DNA from: Desulfococcaceae bacterium | Lineage (GTDB): Bacteria; Desulfobacterota; Desulfobacteria; Desulfobacterales; Desulfosalsimonadaceae | Direction: 5' to 3' | DNA length: 37,138 bases | NCBI GenBank assembly: GCA_030145385.1 | Contig: JAQYVU010000041.1 | Span: 1 to 37,138 of the forward strand | Shown here: one piece after another, positions 26,477 through 34,095 of the stretch | Layout: each line of letters opens with the position of its first letter | How positions within the stretch are numbered: the stretch's first letter is position 1 | Position numbers and translations under genes: made by a program | The notes under the pieces: generated by a model | Seen by the model: the letters and a program-made list of their open reading frames with translations, nothing else | What the model was told of the DNA's origin: nothing | Databases searched by the model: none

Positions 26477-27025
26477 ATGGAAAAAAGCAGACTATTATTT
26501 TCAGGTTCCGGCGGTCAGGGGGTGATTACCGCTGCCATTCTGATGGCCGAAGCCGCTGTCCGGTATGAATCATTAAATGCGGTTCAGACGCAATCCTATG
26601 GCGCAGAGGCCAGGGGCGGGGCCACGCGGAGCGATGTGATTATCTGGGACAAGCCCATTTATTTTCCCCGGGTCACCCAGGCCAATGTTCTGATTTGTCT
26701 GACTCAGACAGCTTTTAACAAATATCAGGAAATGATACGTCCCGGAGGAGTGTTAATCACAGACAGCCGTCTGGTCAAAAATTCAAGAAAAGTCGATGCC
26801 CGAAGAATTGAACTGCCTTTATATGAGGCAGTCATGGATGTCATCAAAAACCCTGTTGTTTTGAATATCTGCATGCTGGGGGCTGTTATCGCCGTAACGG
26901 AACTTGTCAGAATCGAATCAATCAAAAGTTTGATCGCAAAGCGGTTTGCAGAAGATTTTCTTGAAGCGAATTTTACGGCAGTTGACCTGGGAGTGGAGCT
27001 GGTCCGGCAGCATCTGGGAAAATAA
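26477..27025 (+). CDS. korC: 2-oxoglutarate:ferredoxin oxidoreductase gamma subunit
   Basis: The 182-residue gamma subunit starts with LLFSGSGGQGVITAAILMAEA and contains QSYGAEARGGATRSDVIIW, both diagnostic for 2-oxoacid oxidoreductase gamma chains. It completes a four-gene korDABC operon that makes succinyl-CoA, CO2 and reduced ferredoxin from 2-oxoglutarate, or runs in reverse. A strong terminator follows at 27052-27092. Confidence 0.93.
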   Translation: MEKSRLLFSGSGGQGVITAAILMAEAAVRYESLNAVQTQSYGAEARGGATRSDVIIWDKPIYFPRVTQANVLICLTQTAFNKYQEMIRPGGVLITDSRLVKNSRKVDARRIELPLYEAVMDVIKNPVVLNICMLGAVIAVTELVRIESIKSLIAKRFAEDFLEANFTAVDLGVELVRQHLGK

Positions 27026-27051
27026 TCGATCTGATATTATGAAGATATCAC

Positions 27052-27092
27052 AGCCGGCAGAATAGAGTGCTTTCTGCCGGCTGTTTTTTTTA
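27052..27092. terminator. Bidirectional intrinsic terminator between korC and prpE
   Basis: AGCCGGCAGAA (27052-27062) pairs perfectly with TTCTGCCGGCT (27072-27082) around a 9-base loop. A run of T follows on the plus strand (GTTTTTTTT from 27083). It sits between convergent operons, so it serves korC and, less strongly, the prpE gene on the minus strand. Confidence 0.85.
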
Positions 27093-27097
27093 GTTTA

Positions 27098-29008
27098 TTA
27101 TTGTTTCCTTGCTTTTGCCAGTCCGATGCCTTCCAGGGCGAGTTCAATCTCATCCAGCGTTGTCGGATCATCAATGGTTGCCGGTACTTTGCATTCCTTA
27201 TTGTCTGCGATTTTTTGGATGGTGCCCCGCAAGATTTTACCGGAACGGGTCTTTGGCAGACGCTTAACAACAGTCGCCATCTTAAATGCAGCCACCGGGC
27301 CGATGCGATCCCTCACCATCTGGATAACTTCTTTGATGATTTCACTGTTGTCACGTTGAACGCCGGCGTTTAAAACCAGAAATCCAACAGGAATCTGTCC
27401 TTTGAGTTTATCTTCAACACCCAGTACCGCACACTCGGCTACTTCCGGATGGTCGGCCAGGACTTCCTCCATAGCGCCGGTGGACAGCCGATGCCCGGCC
27501 ACATTGATGATGTCATCTGTCCGCGACATCACATAAATATAGCCGTCCGCATCAATAATGCCGGCATCTGCGGTTTTGTAATAACCGGGGTATTCTTCCA
27601 GGTAAGATTCAATATAGCGTGCATCATTCTGCCACAGGGTCGGTAATGTTCCCGGGGGCAGGGGCAGCTTGACGGACAACGCCCCGATTTCACCGGAAGG
27701 CACCACTTCATTGTAGGCATTGAGCACCTTCACATCCCAGCCGGGGGCCGCCTTGGTCGGGGAACCGTATTTGACCGGAAAGTGGTGCAGACCCATGCAA
27801 TTAGCGGCAATCGCCCAACCGGTTTCCGTCTGCCACCAGTGGTCGATGACCGGGACGTTGAGATGCTTTTCAGACCACTGAATGGTATCCGGGTCAGATC
27901 GTTCCCCGGCAAGAAACAGAATTTTAAAATCAGACAGATCATAGCCCTTCATCAGTTCGGCATTCGGGTCTTCGCGTTTGATGGCACGGTATGCGGTCGG
28001 GGCTGTAAACATGCATTTGACCTTGTGTTCGGAAATAACACGCCAGAACACACCCGCATCCGGGGTACCCACCGGTTTGCCTTCAAAAAGAATGGTGGTG
28101 CAGCCTTTAAACAGCGGGGCGTAGACAATATAAGAATGTCCCACAACCCAGCCCACGTCAGACGCCGCCCACCAGACATCGTTCTCATCAATATCGTAAA
28201 TCGCCTTCATGCTCCACTTTAAGGCCACCAAGTGTCCGCCGTTATCCCGTACGACACCTTTTGGCTGTCCGGTTGTCCCTGAAGTATAAAGAATATAAAG
28301 CGGGTCGGTGGCTGCCACCGGTACGCATTTTGCCGGGGTAGCGGCAGCTGTTTCTTCAGCCCAGTCCAGATCCCGTCCCTTAATCATGGACGCAGTTTCC
28401 TGGGGGCGCTGGTAAACAATGCATTTTTCGGGTTTTACCGATGAAAATTCAATAGCTTCGTCAAGCAGCGGTTTGTATTTGATGATTCGCTGCCCTTCAA
28501 TGCCGCAGGATGCGGAAACAATAACCCTGGGCTTGGCATCTTCGATACGCGTTGCCAGTTCCTTGGCGGCAAATCCGCCGAAAACAACGGAATGAACCGC
28601 ACCGATTCGTGCGCAGGCCAGCATGGCAAAGGCGGCTTCAGGGATCATCGGCATATAAATAAGGACCCGATCACCTTTTACAACACCCTGTGCGGCAAGA
28701 ACGCCTGCAAACCTTGCAACAATATCCCTGGTTTCGGCATACGTGAATTTTTTGATGGTATTGGTTACCGGGCTGTCATAGATAATTGCAATGTGATCGC
28801 CGCGGCCGCGTTCATCCACATGATAATCCAGTGCATTGTAACAGGTATTGAGTTCACCGCCAGTAAACCAGCGGTAAAGGGGCTTGTTGGAATCATCGAG
28901 TACTTTATCCCATTTTTTATACCAAAGGCAGTCTTCGGCCACTTGCCCCCAGAATTTTTCCGGATCATTAATCGATTCCTGATATACAGTATCATATAAA
29001 TTGCTCAT
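27098..29008 (-). CDS. prpE: Propionyl-CoA synthetase (AMP-forming)
   Basis: The 636-residue enzyme activates propionate (or acetate) to the CoA thioester through an acyl-adenylate. Motifs are YTSGTTGQPKGVV (A3), WWQTETGWAI (A5), YKTADAGIIDADGYIYVMSRTDDIINVAGHR (A7-A8, read as a region) and the catalytic lysine in TRSGKILRG (A10). PrpE/ACSS3 traits rather than Acs traits are visible, such as SVVFGGFAAKELATRI, VSASCGIE and GHSYIVYAPL. AGGGAG precedes the ATG on the minus strand. It stands alone; methylcitrate or methylmalonyl-pathway genes are not in the window. Confidence 0.9.
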   Translation of the reverse strand: MSNLYDTVYQESINDPEKFWGQVAEDCLWYKKWDKVLDDSNKPLYRWFTGGELNTCYNALDYHVDERGRGDHIAIIYDSPVTNTIKKFTYAETRDIVARFAGVLAAQGVVKGDRVLIYMPMIPEAAFAMLACARIGAVHSVVFGGFAAKELATRIEDAKPRVIVSASCGIEGQRIIKYKPLLDEAIEFSSVKPEKCIVYQRPQETASMIKGRDLDWAEETAAATPAKCVPVAATDPLYILYTSGTTGQPKGVVRDNGGHLVALKWSMKAIYDIDENDVWWAASDVGWVVGHSYIVYAPLFKGCTTILFEGKPVGTPDAGVFWRVISEHKVKCMFTAPTAYRAIKREDPNAELMKGYDLSDFKILFLAGERSDPDTIQWSEKHLNVPVIDHWWQTETGWAIAANCMGLHHFPVKYGSPTKAAPGWDVKVLNAYNEVVPSGEIGALSVKLPLPPGTLPTLWQNDARYIESYLEEYPGYYKTADAGIIDADGYIYVMSRTDDIINVAGHRLSTGAMEEVLADHPEVAECAVLGVEDKLKGQIPVGFLVLNAGVQRDNSEIIKEVIQMVRDRIGPVAAFKMATVVKRLPKTRSGKILRGTIQKIADNKECKVPATIDDPTTLDEIELALEGIGLAKARKQ

Positions 29009-29250
29009 AAATATTCTCCCTTAATTCGTTATTTCCATATTTGTGTTTCTGTCACAGGCAATTCACATTCCTGTCACAAGATATCATTAATATCGAAAAT
29101 CAAACAAAAGGCAAAAGATTTTTAATAACATGGTTAATAAAAATAAACACTGTTTATCCGCAAGGGCTATGTTTACAAAAAACCTGCAGAAATAGGGGTG
29201 GCAGCAGTCAAATAAAATTAAATGCTCTTTAAGATTGAATGTTTAATCGT

Positions 29251-30381
29251 TTAATTGGAAAGATTTAACGGATCGGTCTGACGGCAGATGGATATTTCCT
29301 GTCGATCCGGACCTACAATGGCGGTGTCCAGATACATGGGCTGGAAATCTTTGGATTGGTCACGGTCCGGAATGACAGCATCCAGGCCGCAGATTTCAGA
29401 AGAAAATGCGAACATGCCGGGGCGTCCGCCGACAATACCCGGCCTTAATTTTTTGCGGTCCTGGGCCATAAACAGGGAGTGGTCCGGCAGACACCCGATG
29501 ACGCAATTCGGGCCGTCAATGATTAGTCTCCGGCAGGTATGTTTGAGGTGTTTTAAGAAAGCGCTGTTCGGATGTTTCTCCATGTCCTGTTCCTGAAGCG
29601 GGGTGATAATATGTTTGTATGCATCAACTTCAAACCCCAGTTTCGAAATAACATAGTGCAGAATATGGGTAAAGACAACAGAGTCAGACTGGAATCCGCT
29701 GTAACCGGGGAATCCCCGGGTTGAAAGAAACTCTTTGATGGGAGTAAATGCAGTGTTTTCTCCGTTGGTCATTGTAGAATAACCCTGCACAAAAAAAGGA
29801 TGGCAGGCATAAAGATTAATATCATAGTTGGTGTTTTGTCTTCCCTGAGCCATAATGACACGTGCCTGAAGATCATTCCGGTCAAGCTGAAGATGGCGTC
29901 CGACTGTCAGCGGATCGCCGATTTCCTTGATCATGATGACATCCGGCCAAAAGGAAAAAATGATCATATCTTTTTTTTCTTCTCCCATTTCCCGGAGTTT
30001 CAGGCGGATCATCATCAGTTGTGTTTTCTTATCATCCCAGCTCATGTCCTCCCATTCTTCCGGGTATTCATAGGCACGAACCAAATACACATCTCTTTTC
30101 GGAATGCCGTTATTATTTGTTTTAGGGATTTTAAAGGAAATTTTGTATTTTGTCATGAATCCGATGTCCATCATAAATACATCAAGGCGTTTTAAGCCTT
30201 CCTCAGTAAATATGCCGGACAAAATCGGCGCATCTTTCATTTCTTCAAAAGGGCCGCCAAGGTCGCGTAAAAAGAGACCAACGCCGGATCCGTCATGGCC
30301 TTCCCGCATTACGTCCAGTGCTTTAAGTGCAGTCATAGGTGATAAAGGTGTTTCACTGGTTACCGCAAATAAACGACACAT
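29251..30381 (-). CDS. Class II glutamine amidotransferase, glutamate-synthase domain-1 type
   Basis: I start it at the ATG at 30381 because the protein then begins Met-Cys-Arg-Leu-Phe, giving the N-terminal nucleophile Cys2 after Met removal, and GGAGA lies just upstream. The 376-residue protein resembles the separate amidotransferase subunit of archaeal-type glutamate synthase (EGHDGSGVGLFLRDLGG, GFPGYSGFQSDS). It would release ammonia from glutamine for a partner synthase. No FMN-synthase or glutamate-synthase partner gene is adjacent, so it is an orphan here. The 210 bases downstream, toward prpE, hold no gene. Confidence 0.82.
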   Translation of the reverse strand: MCRLFAVTSETPLSPMTALKALDVMREGHDGSGVGLFLRDLGGPFEEMKDAPILSGIFTEEGLKRLDVFMMDIGFMTKYKISFKIPKTNNNGIPKRDVYLVRAYEYPEEWEDMSWDDKKTQLMMIRLKLREMGEEKKDMIIFSFWPDVIMIKEIGDPLTVGRHLQLDRNDLQARVIMAQGRQNTNYDINLYACHPFFVQGYSTMTNGENTAFTPIKEFLSTRGFPGYSGFQSDSVVFTHILHYVISKLGFEVDAYKHIITPLQEQDMEKHPNSAFLKHLKHTCRRLIIDGPNCVIGCLPDHSLFMAQDRKKLRPGIVGGRPGMFAFSSEICGLDAVIPDRDQSKDFQPMYLDTAIVGPDRQEISICRQTDPLNLSN

Positions 30382-30539
30382 AAGTTCTCCATGAGTTTTA
30401 AAATTCCGAAATGCAAGATGCATTCAAATGTCAAAAATATTTTTAAATGAAAGTTTATAACATATAAAATTAAGATTGGCTAAATTATTTTTAAAAAAAT
30501 TATCATAAAACAGCAATCAATGCGAATGGTAATGTATGG
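30382..30539. other. AT-rich upstream region of the amidotransferase gene
   Basis: About 160 bases, very A/T-rich, with the amidotransferase promoter presumably on the minus strand. No discrete element was recognised. It joins the gene remnant at 30540-30840. Confidence 0.3.
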
Positions 30540-30840
30540 GAATGATAAAATCCGTTTTTGATGATTTGACCAGGCGGGCAGCATCTTTTCATTCATGTGA
30601 ACTTTTAGCCGACCGATGCTGCCGCCTGAAATCGGCATCAGACACACCTCCGGATTTTCGTCAGATAAAGCTTTTTCCAGTTCCTTGCTGTATTCCGAAT
30701 CACCACCGGAAAAGACTGATTCATTGATACCCTGAGTTAAAAGTTGAAATACCGCCGATGTGTTTTCCAGGCAGCGCTTTTATTCTCAGGTTGTCAAAAG
30801 CAGAAACGTCTTCTAATTTTTCCCAATTAATCTCTTTTTG
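30540..30840 (-). pseudogene. Remnant of a metallo-beta-lactamase-fold hydrolase
   Basis: Minus-strand reading gives NWEKLEDVSAFDNLRIKALP followed by GKHIGG and STFNSGY (30840 down to a stop at 30721). It then continues in another frame as ESVFSGGDSEYSKELEKAL and CLMPISGGSIG. The order PGKH, then a GGDSEY-like metal-site strand, then a LMPISGG-like strand is that of MBL-fold hydrolases. The N-terminal HxHxDH part is absent, because the remnant's upstream end runs into the esterase 3' end with 28 bases of overlap. At least one frameshift and a 5' deletion make it non-functional. The family call is by eye. Confidence 0.45.
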
Positions 30841-31811
30841 GTAACACTGGCAAGAAAAGCCAGGTTTTCATGCCAAAAGATTTTTGCCTGATCGCTGATT
30901 CCTATTAAATGAAATGCATGGCCCTGGTTCGGGAAATAGCTGACAGTGTTTTGGATGTTTTTGGATGTTAGTGCTTTTTCCAGACGCCGGGTATCATCAA
31001 GCAGGATGTCATGGGTGCCCACCATGGCATAGGTGAGGGGAAACAATCGATCCGGCTTGGCGTCAGACTCCAGAATCAGCAGGGGGTCGGCAAGCATCCG
31101 GTCTGTATGAAGTTTTTTGTATCCACGGCCTAAGTATGCGCGGGAAACATCCCGGGCGATTGTTAAATTCAGTTTTTGGGATAACCGGTTAATGGGCGGG
31201 CAGACGCTTGTCAGGCGATGCGGATTACTAACCTGCAGCATTCCGCACAAAACCATAATACTTTTCGGAACAACCCCCATATCCCAAATAAACTTTGCCA
31301 CCGGTTCCTTTATTCGAAAGCAGCTCGCCGCTGCAAGGGCCAGTGTTAAATTGCCGCCTGCGGATTCTCCGGCTACGGTTATTTGCTGTGAATCACCGCC
31401 AAAACGCGCTGCGTTTTTTACAATCCATTGCCACGCATGGGCAATATCTTCTAAGGCTGCCGGATATCGGTGTTTGGGTGCCAGGCGGTAATTTATGTTA
31501 AACACAACATATCCGTTATCCGCATAGGCGAGGGCGACGCCCTGATGGGTATCCTTTGAGCACATGGTAAACCCGCCGCCGTGAATATACATGATAACAG
31601 GACGAGGCAATGCGGAATTCCGCGGACGATAGATATCCAGCTGGTGAGCTATGCTGGCGTTCGGCAGATAGGAAATATTCCGGATGATCTGACAGTGTTT
31701 TTTTGCCCGGCGCTGAAAAGCAGAATATGATTTGGCAAGGCTAAAAAGACGGAAACTCTGATCAAACAGATATCTTCGAATTTTTTTATAATTTGAACCG
31801 GAGTATGTCAT
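30813..31811 (-). CDS. Alpha/beta-hydrolase (HSL-type esterase)
   Basis: The 332-residue protein has the hormone-sensitive-lipase family oxyanion motif HGGG (residues 77-80) and nucleophile Ser150 in GESAGG. The acid is probably Asp268 (GTHDILLDD) and the base His298 (GHAFHL). It should cleave short or medium acyl esters. It lies 30 bases downstream of the MerR gene on the same strand, so it may be co-regulated with the adjacent beta-oxidation genes. Its last codons overlap the MBL-fold remnant in another frame, so its natural C-terminus may have been altered by the deletion. Confidence 0.88.
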   Translation of the reverse strand: MTYSGSNYKKIRRYLFDQSFRLFSLAKSYSAFQRRAKKHCQIIRNISYLPNASIAHQLDIYRPRNSALPRPVIMYIHGGGFTMCSKDTHQGVALAYADNGYVVFNINYRLAPKHRYPAALEDIAHAWQWIVKNAARFGGDSQQITVAGESAGGNLTLALAAASCFRIKEPVAKFIWDMGVVPKSIMVLCGMLQVSNPHRLTSVCPPINRLSQKLNLTIARDVSRAYLGRGYKKLHTDRMLADPLLILESDAKPDRLFPLTYAMVGTHDILLDDTRRLEKALTSKNIQNTVSYFPNQGHAFHLIGISDQAKIFWHENLAFLASVTKKRLIGKN

Positions 31812-31841
31812 CTTGTTTATTGTATTTTAGTCAATAATAGA

Positions 31842-32546
31842 CTATTCGCCATGGGTTTCCAGGTATCGCTTGTATTCTTCCCTGACCAGCTTCCGGTAAA
31901 TGTGATAGAAAAAAAGGCTTATTACTTCCATGGACTGGCTTCCCTTTTCCCGGAGTTCTTCGGGAGACATTTTATTCCAGCCGGCCTCCATGTAGCGTTC
32001 CAGATTTTTGGCAACAAATGTTCTGAGCACTGCGGTAAAATTCTTCAGCTCACCCGGATCAAACCCGTCCCGGGGCCCGATTCCAATACGGTCCATATCT
32101 GCAATCAGTTTGCCGATAATCACATCATCCTGGGAATAGAATGATTCGTTATCACGTTTTTCAGACGTGATCACATGCCATTCTTCCATCTTGTTCAGCC
32201 ATTTTTCAGACAGCCCGGTAGTTTTCAAAAATGATTGTTTACCGTTTACTTCACTGGATAGAAGCTGGTCAAGGGGACGAAAATACTCACTTAAAAATTG
32301 AAAGGAGGATTTTTCCGAGAGATTCCGGTTTTTGTGTTTTTTGATCAGTTTTTTAATGACCGGAATCGGCAGAAAATAATTTTCCCGCAAGGCTTTGATG
32401 GTTCGAATCTGATCAACATAGCTCTCATTGTAATCCGCTGTGTTTCGGCCTGTTTTATGGGGTTTTCGCAAAACACCTTCACGAATGTAATAATGGATGG
32501 TCTCTTTTGAAACGCCTGTTATTTTGACCAGTTCGCTGATTTTCAT
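31842..32546 (-). CDS. MerR-family transcriptional regulator
   Basis: The start is taken at the ATG at 32546 (MKISELVKITGVSKETIHYY), with GAGGAA 5 bases upstream; a longer frame would add 11 residues before the DNA-binding domain. The 234-residue protein has the MerR winged helix at about 1-70 and a long C-terminal effector domain with no obvious metal-binding cysteine cluster, so an organic ligand such as an acyl-CoA is more likely than a metal. It is divergent from the beta-oxidation genes across 217 bases carrying palindromes, and is probably their regulator as well as its own. Confidence 0.85.
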   Translation of the reverse strand: MKISELVKITGVSKETIHYYIREGVLRKPHKTGRNTADYNESYVDQIRTIKALRENYFLPIPVIKKLIKKHKNRNLSEKSSFQFLSEYFRPLDQLLSSEVNGKQSFLKTTGLSEKWLNKMEEWHVITSEKRDNESFYSQDDVIIGKLIADMDRIGIGPRDGFDPGELKNFTAVLRTFVAKNLERYMEAGWNKMSPEELREKGSQSMEVISLFFYHIYRKLVREEYKRYLETHGE

Positions 32547-32690
32547 ATGATTCCTCGGAACTCTGTACGCTTGAGGCACATCTTATGATTAAATACTGGA
32601 GTGCCTGTTTCATCGATTAAAATTTATTCATTTTTAATTATATTTCATTGTCTATTATTTTTATTGACATATTTCAAGTATATTATTAGC

Positions 32691-32722
32691 ACTATTAGTA
32701 AATAGTGTGTAATTCACTACAC
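32691..32722. promoter_or_regulatory. Palindromes in the divergent merR / hydroxyacyl-CoA dehydrogenase region
   Basis: ACTATT (32691-32696) and AATAGT (32701-32706) form one inverted repeat. GTGTA (32707-32711) and TACAC (32718-32722) form a second, immediately adjacent. A TTGACA box lies upstream at 32664-32669, but no convincing -10 at 17 or 19 bases was found. Candidate operators for the MerR protein. Confidence 0.4.
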
Positions 32723-32763
32723 GTTTTTGTTCAGCAGGCTATACGTTGCTAAAGGGAGGAATG

Positions 32764-33915
32764 ATGACTATTGATGACATTAAAACCGTTGCGGTGATCG
32801 GTGCCGGAGATATGGGCCACGGAATCGCGGAAGTCGCCTTAATTGCCGGATACAGGGTCTGTTTGAGAGATATCAGGCAACAGTTTGTGGATCGGGGGAT
32901 TGAAAGAATTTTTGCCAGTCTTGAAAAACTGGTAAGCAAAAATAAAGTGACCCAGGACCATTTTGATAAGATCAAAAATGACCTCTTAATTCCTTGTACC
33001 GACCTTGAGGAGGCCGTGCGCGAGGCAGACCTGGTCATCGAGGCAATTCCTGAGATCATGGATTTAAAAAAAGAAACCTTTCAAATTATGGACAATGCGG
33101 CACCTGCTCACACAATATTTGCTTCCAATACATCCACCATGAAAATTTCGGAAATCGCATCCATTACATCACGGCCGGAAAAGGTGCTGGGGCTGCATTA
33201 TTTTAACCCGGCCATTTTAATGAAACTGGTGGAAGTGATCCGCGCGGATAAAACATCGGACGAGACCATGCAGATCGGGTATGATTTTGTGGTTAAGAAC
33301 AATAAAATTCCGGTACGGGTTAAAAAAGATGTTCCGGGTTTTATTGTCAACCGAGTTCAGGCGCCGAGCAGTGTTTTGCTGAACTGCATTCTGGACGAGA
33401 AAATTGCTGAACCCGAAGAAGTGGACGCTGTGATGAGGAAACTGGGGATGCCCATGGGACCCTATGAGATCATTGACTTTACGGGGATTGATATCAGCTA
33501 TCATGGGAGCACTTATTTTGCACAGTCGATTCACCCGGATTTTGCCATTGGAAAAACGTTGACAGCAAAATTTCAAGCCAATGAGCTGGGAAAAAAAACC
33601 GGTAAAGGCCTGTATGACTGGTCTCAGGGTCGCCCTGACATTGATCTGTCCAAGGCTACTGATAAATTTGACCCCATGGACCTGGTGGCAGTCAATGCCA
33701 ATGAGGCGACGAAGATTGTTGCTCAGGGGGTCTGTTCTTTTGATGATGTGGATACTGCGATTATCAATGCCACCGGTAATCCCATGGGTTTGATTGCTTT
33801 GATTAAAAACATTGAACCGGAAGCCCTTTCAGCACGGCTGGAAAATCTGGCTTCAAAGTTCAACAGGGAAATCTTTAAACCGACACAGATAATTAAAGAC
33901 GGTGCATACCGTTAA
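32764..33915 (+). CDS. 3-hydroxyacyl-CoA dehydrogenase
   Basis: The 383-residue enzyme oxidises 3-hydroxyacyl-CoA with NAD in beta-oxidation. The Rossmann motif VAVIGAGDMGHGIAE is at about 9-23, the catalytic LGLHYFNPA segment at about 138-146, and PGFIVNRVQAP at about 193-203 leads into the first 3HCDH C-terminal domain. A second, partial copy of that domain (about 298-383, DLVAVNANEATKIV) makes it longer than the 280-residue single-domain type. Two adjacent ATGs (32761 and 32764) are possible; AGGGAGG sits better for the second. The TAA stop overlaps the 33914-34053 repeat. Confidence 0.92.
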   Translation: MTIDDIKTVAVIGAGDMGHGIAEVALIAGYRVCLRDIRQQFVDRGIERIFASLEKLVSKNKVTQDHFDKIKNDLLIPCTDLEEAVREADLVIEAIPEIMDLKKETFQIMDNAAPAHTIFASNTSTMKISEIASITSRPEKVLGLHYFNPAILMKLVEVIRADKTSDETMQIGYDFVVKNNKIPVRVKKDVPGFIVNRVQAPSSVLLNCILDEKIAEPEEVDAVMRKLGMPMGPYEIIDFTGIDISYHGSTYFAQSIHPDFAIGKTLTAKFQANELGKKTGKGLYDWSQGRPDIDLSKATDKFDPMDLVAVNANEATKIVAQGVCSFDDVDTAIINATGNPMGLIALIKNIEPEALSARLENLASKFNREIFKPTQIIKDGAYR

Positions 33916-34053
33916 CAGGGTGTGAAAAACTATTGCGCTTGGCTATCCAGCGTTAAAATTCGGCTCAAAATGCTCATTTATATATAAACTCCGCTATTTC
34001 GCCGAATTTTGCCTTGTATAGCCTGCGCTCATGACGTTTTTCAGCACCCTGTT
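33914..34053. repeat. 140-bp MITE-like inverted-repeat element
   Basis: The left end AACAGGGTGTGAAAAAC is mirrored at the right end (reverse complement AACAGGGTGCTGAAAAAC). Inside, AAAATTCGGC faces GCCGAATTTT, and GGCTAT faces ATAGCC, so the whole element can fold as one long hairpin. It has no coding capacity and starts within the TAA of the preceding gene. It differs in sequence from the 23520-23689 element. Confidence 0.75.
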
Positions 34054-34095
34054 AGATGTTTATAAAAAATTTCATAATAATATTTGGAGGAAAAA

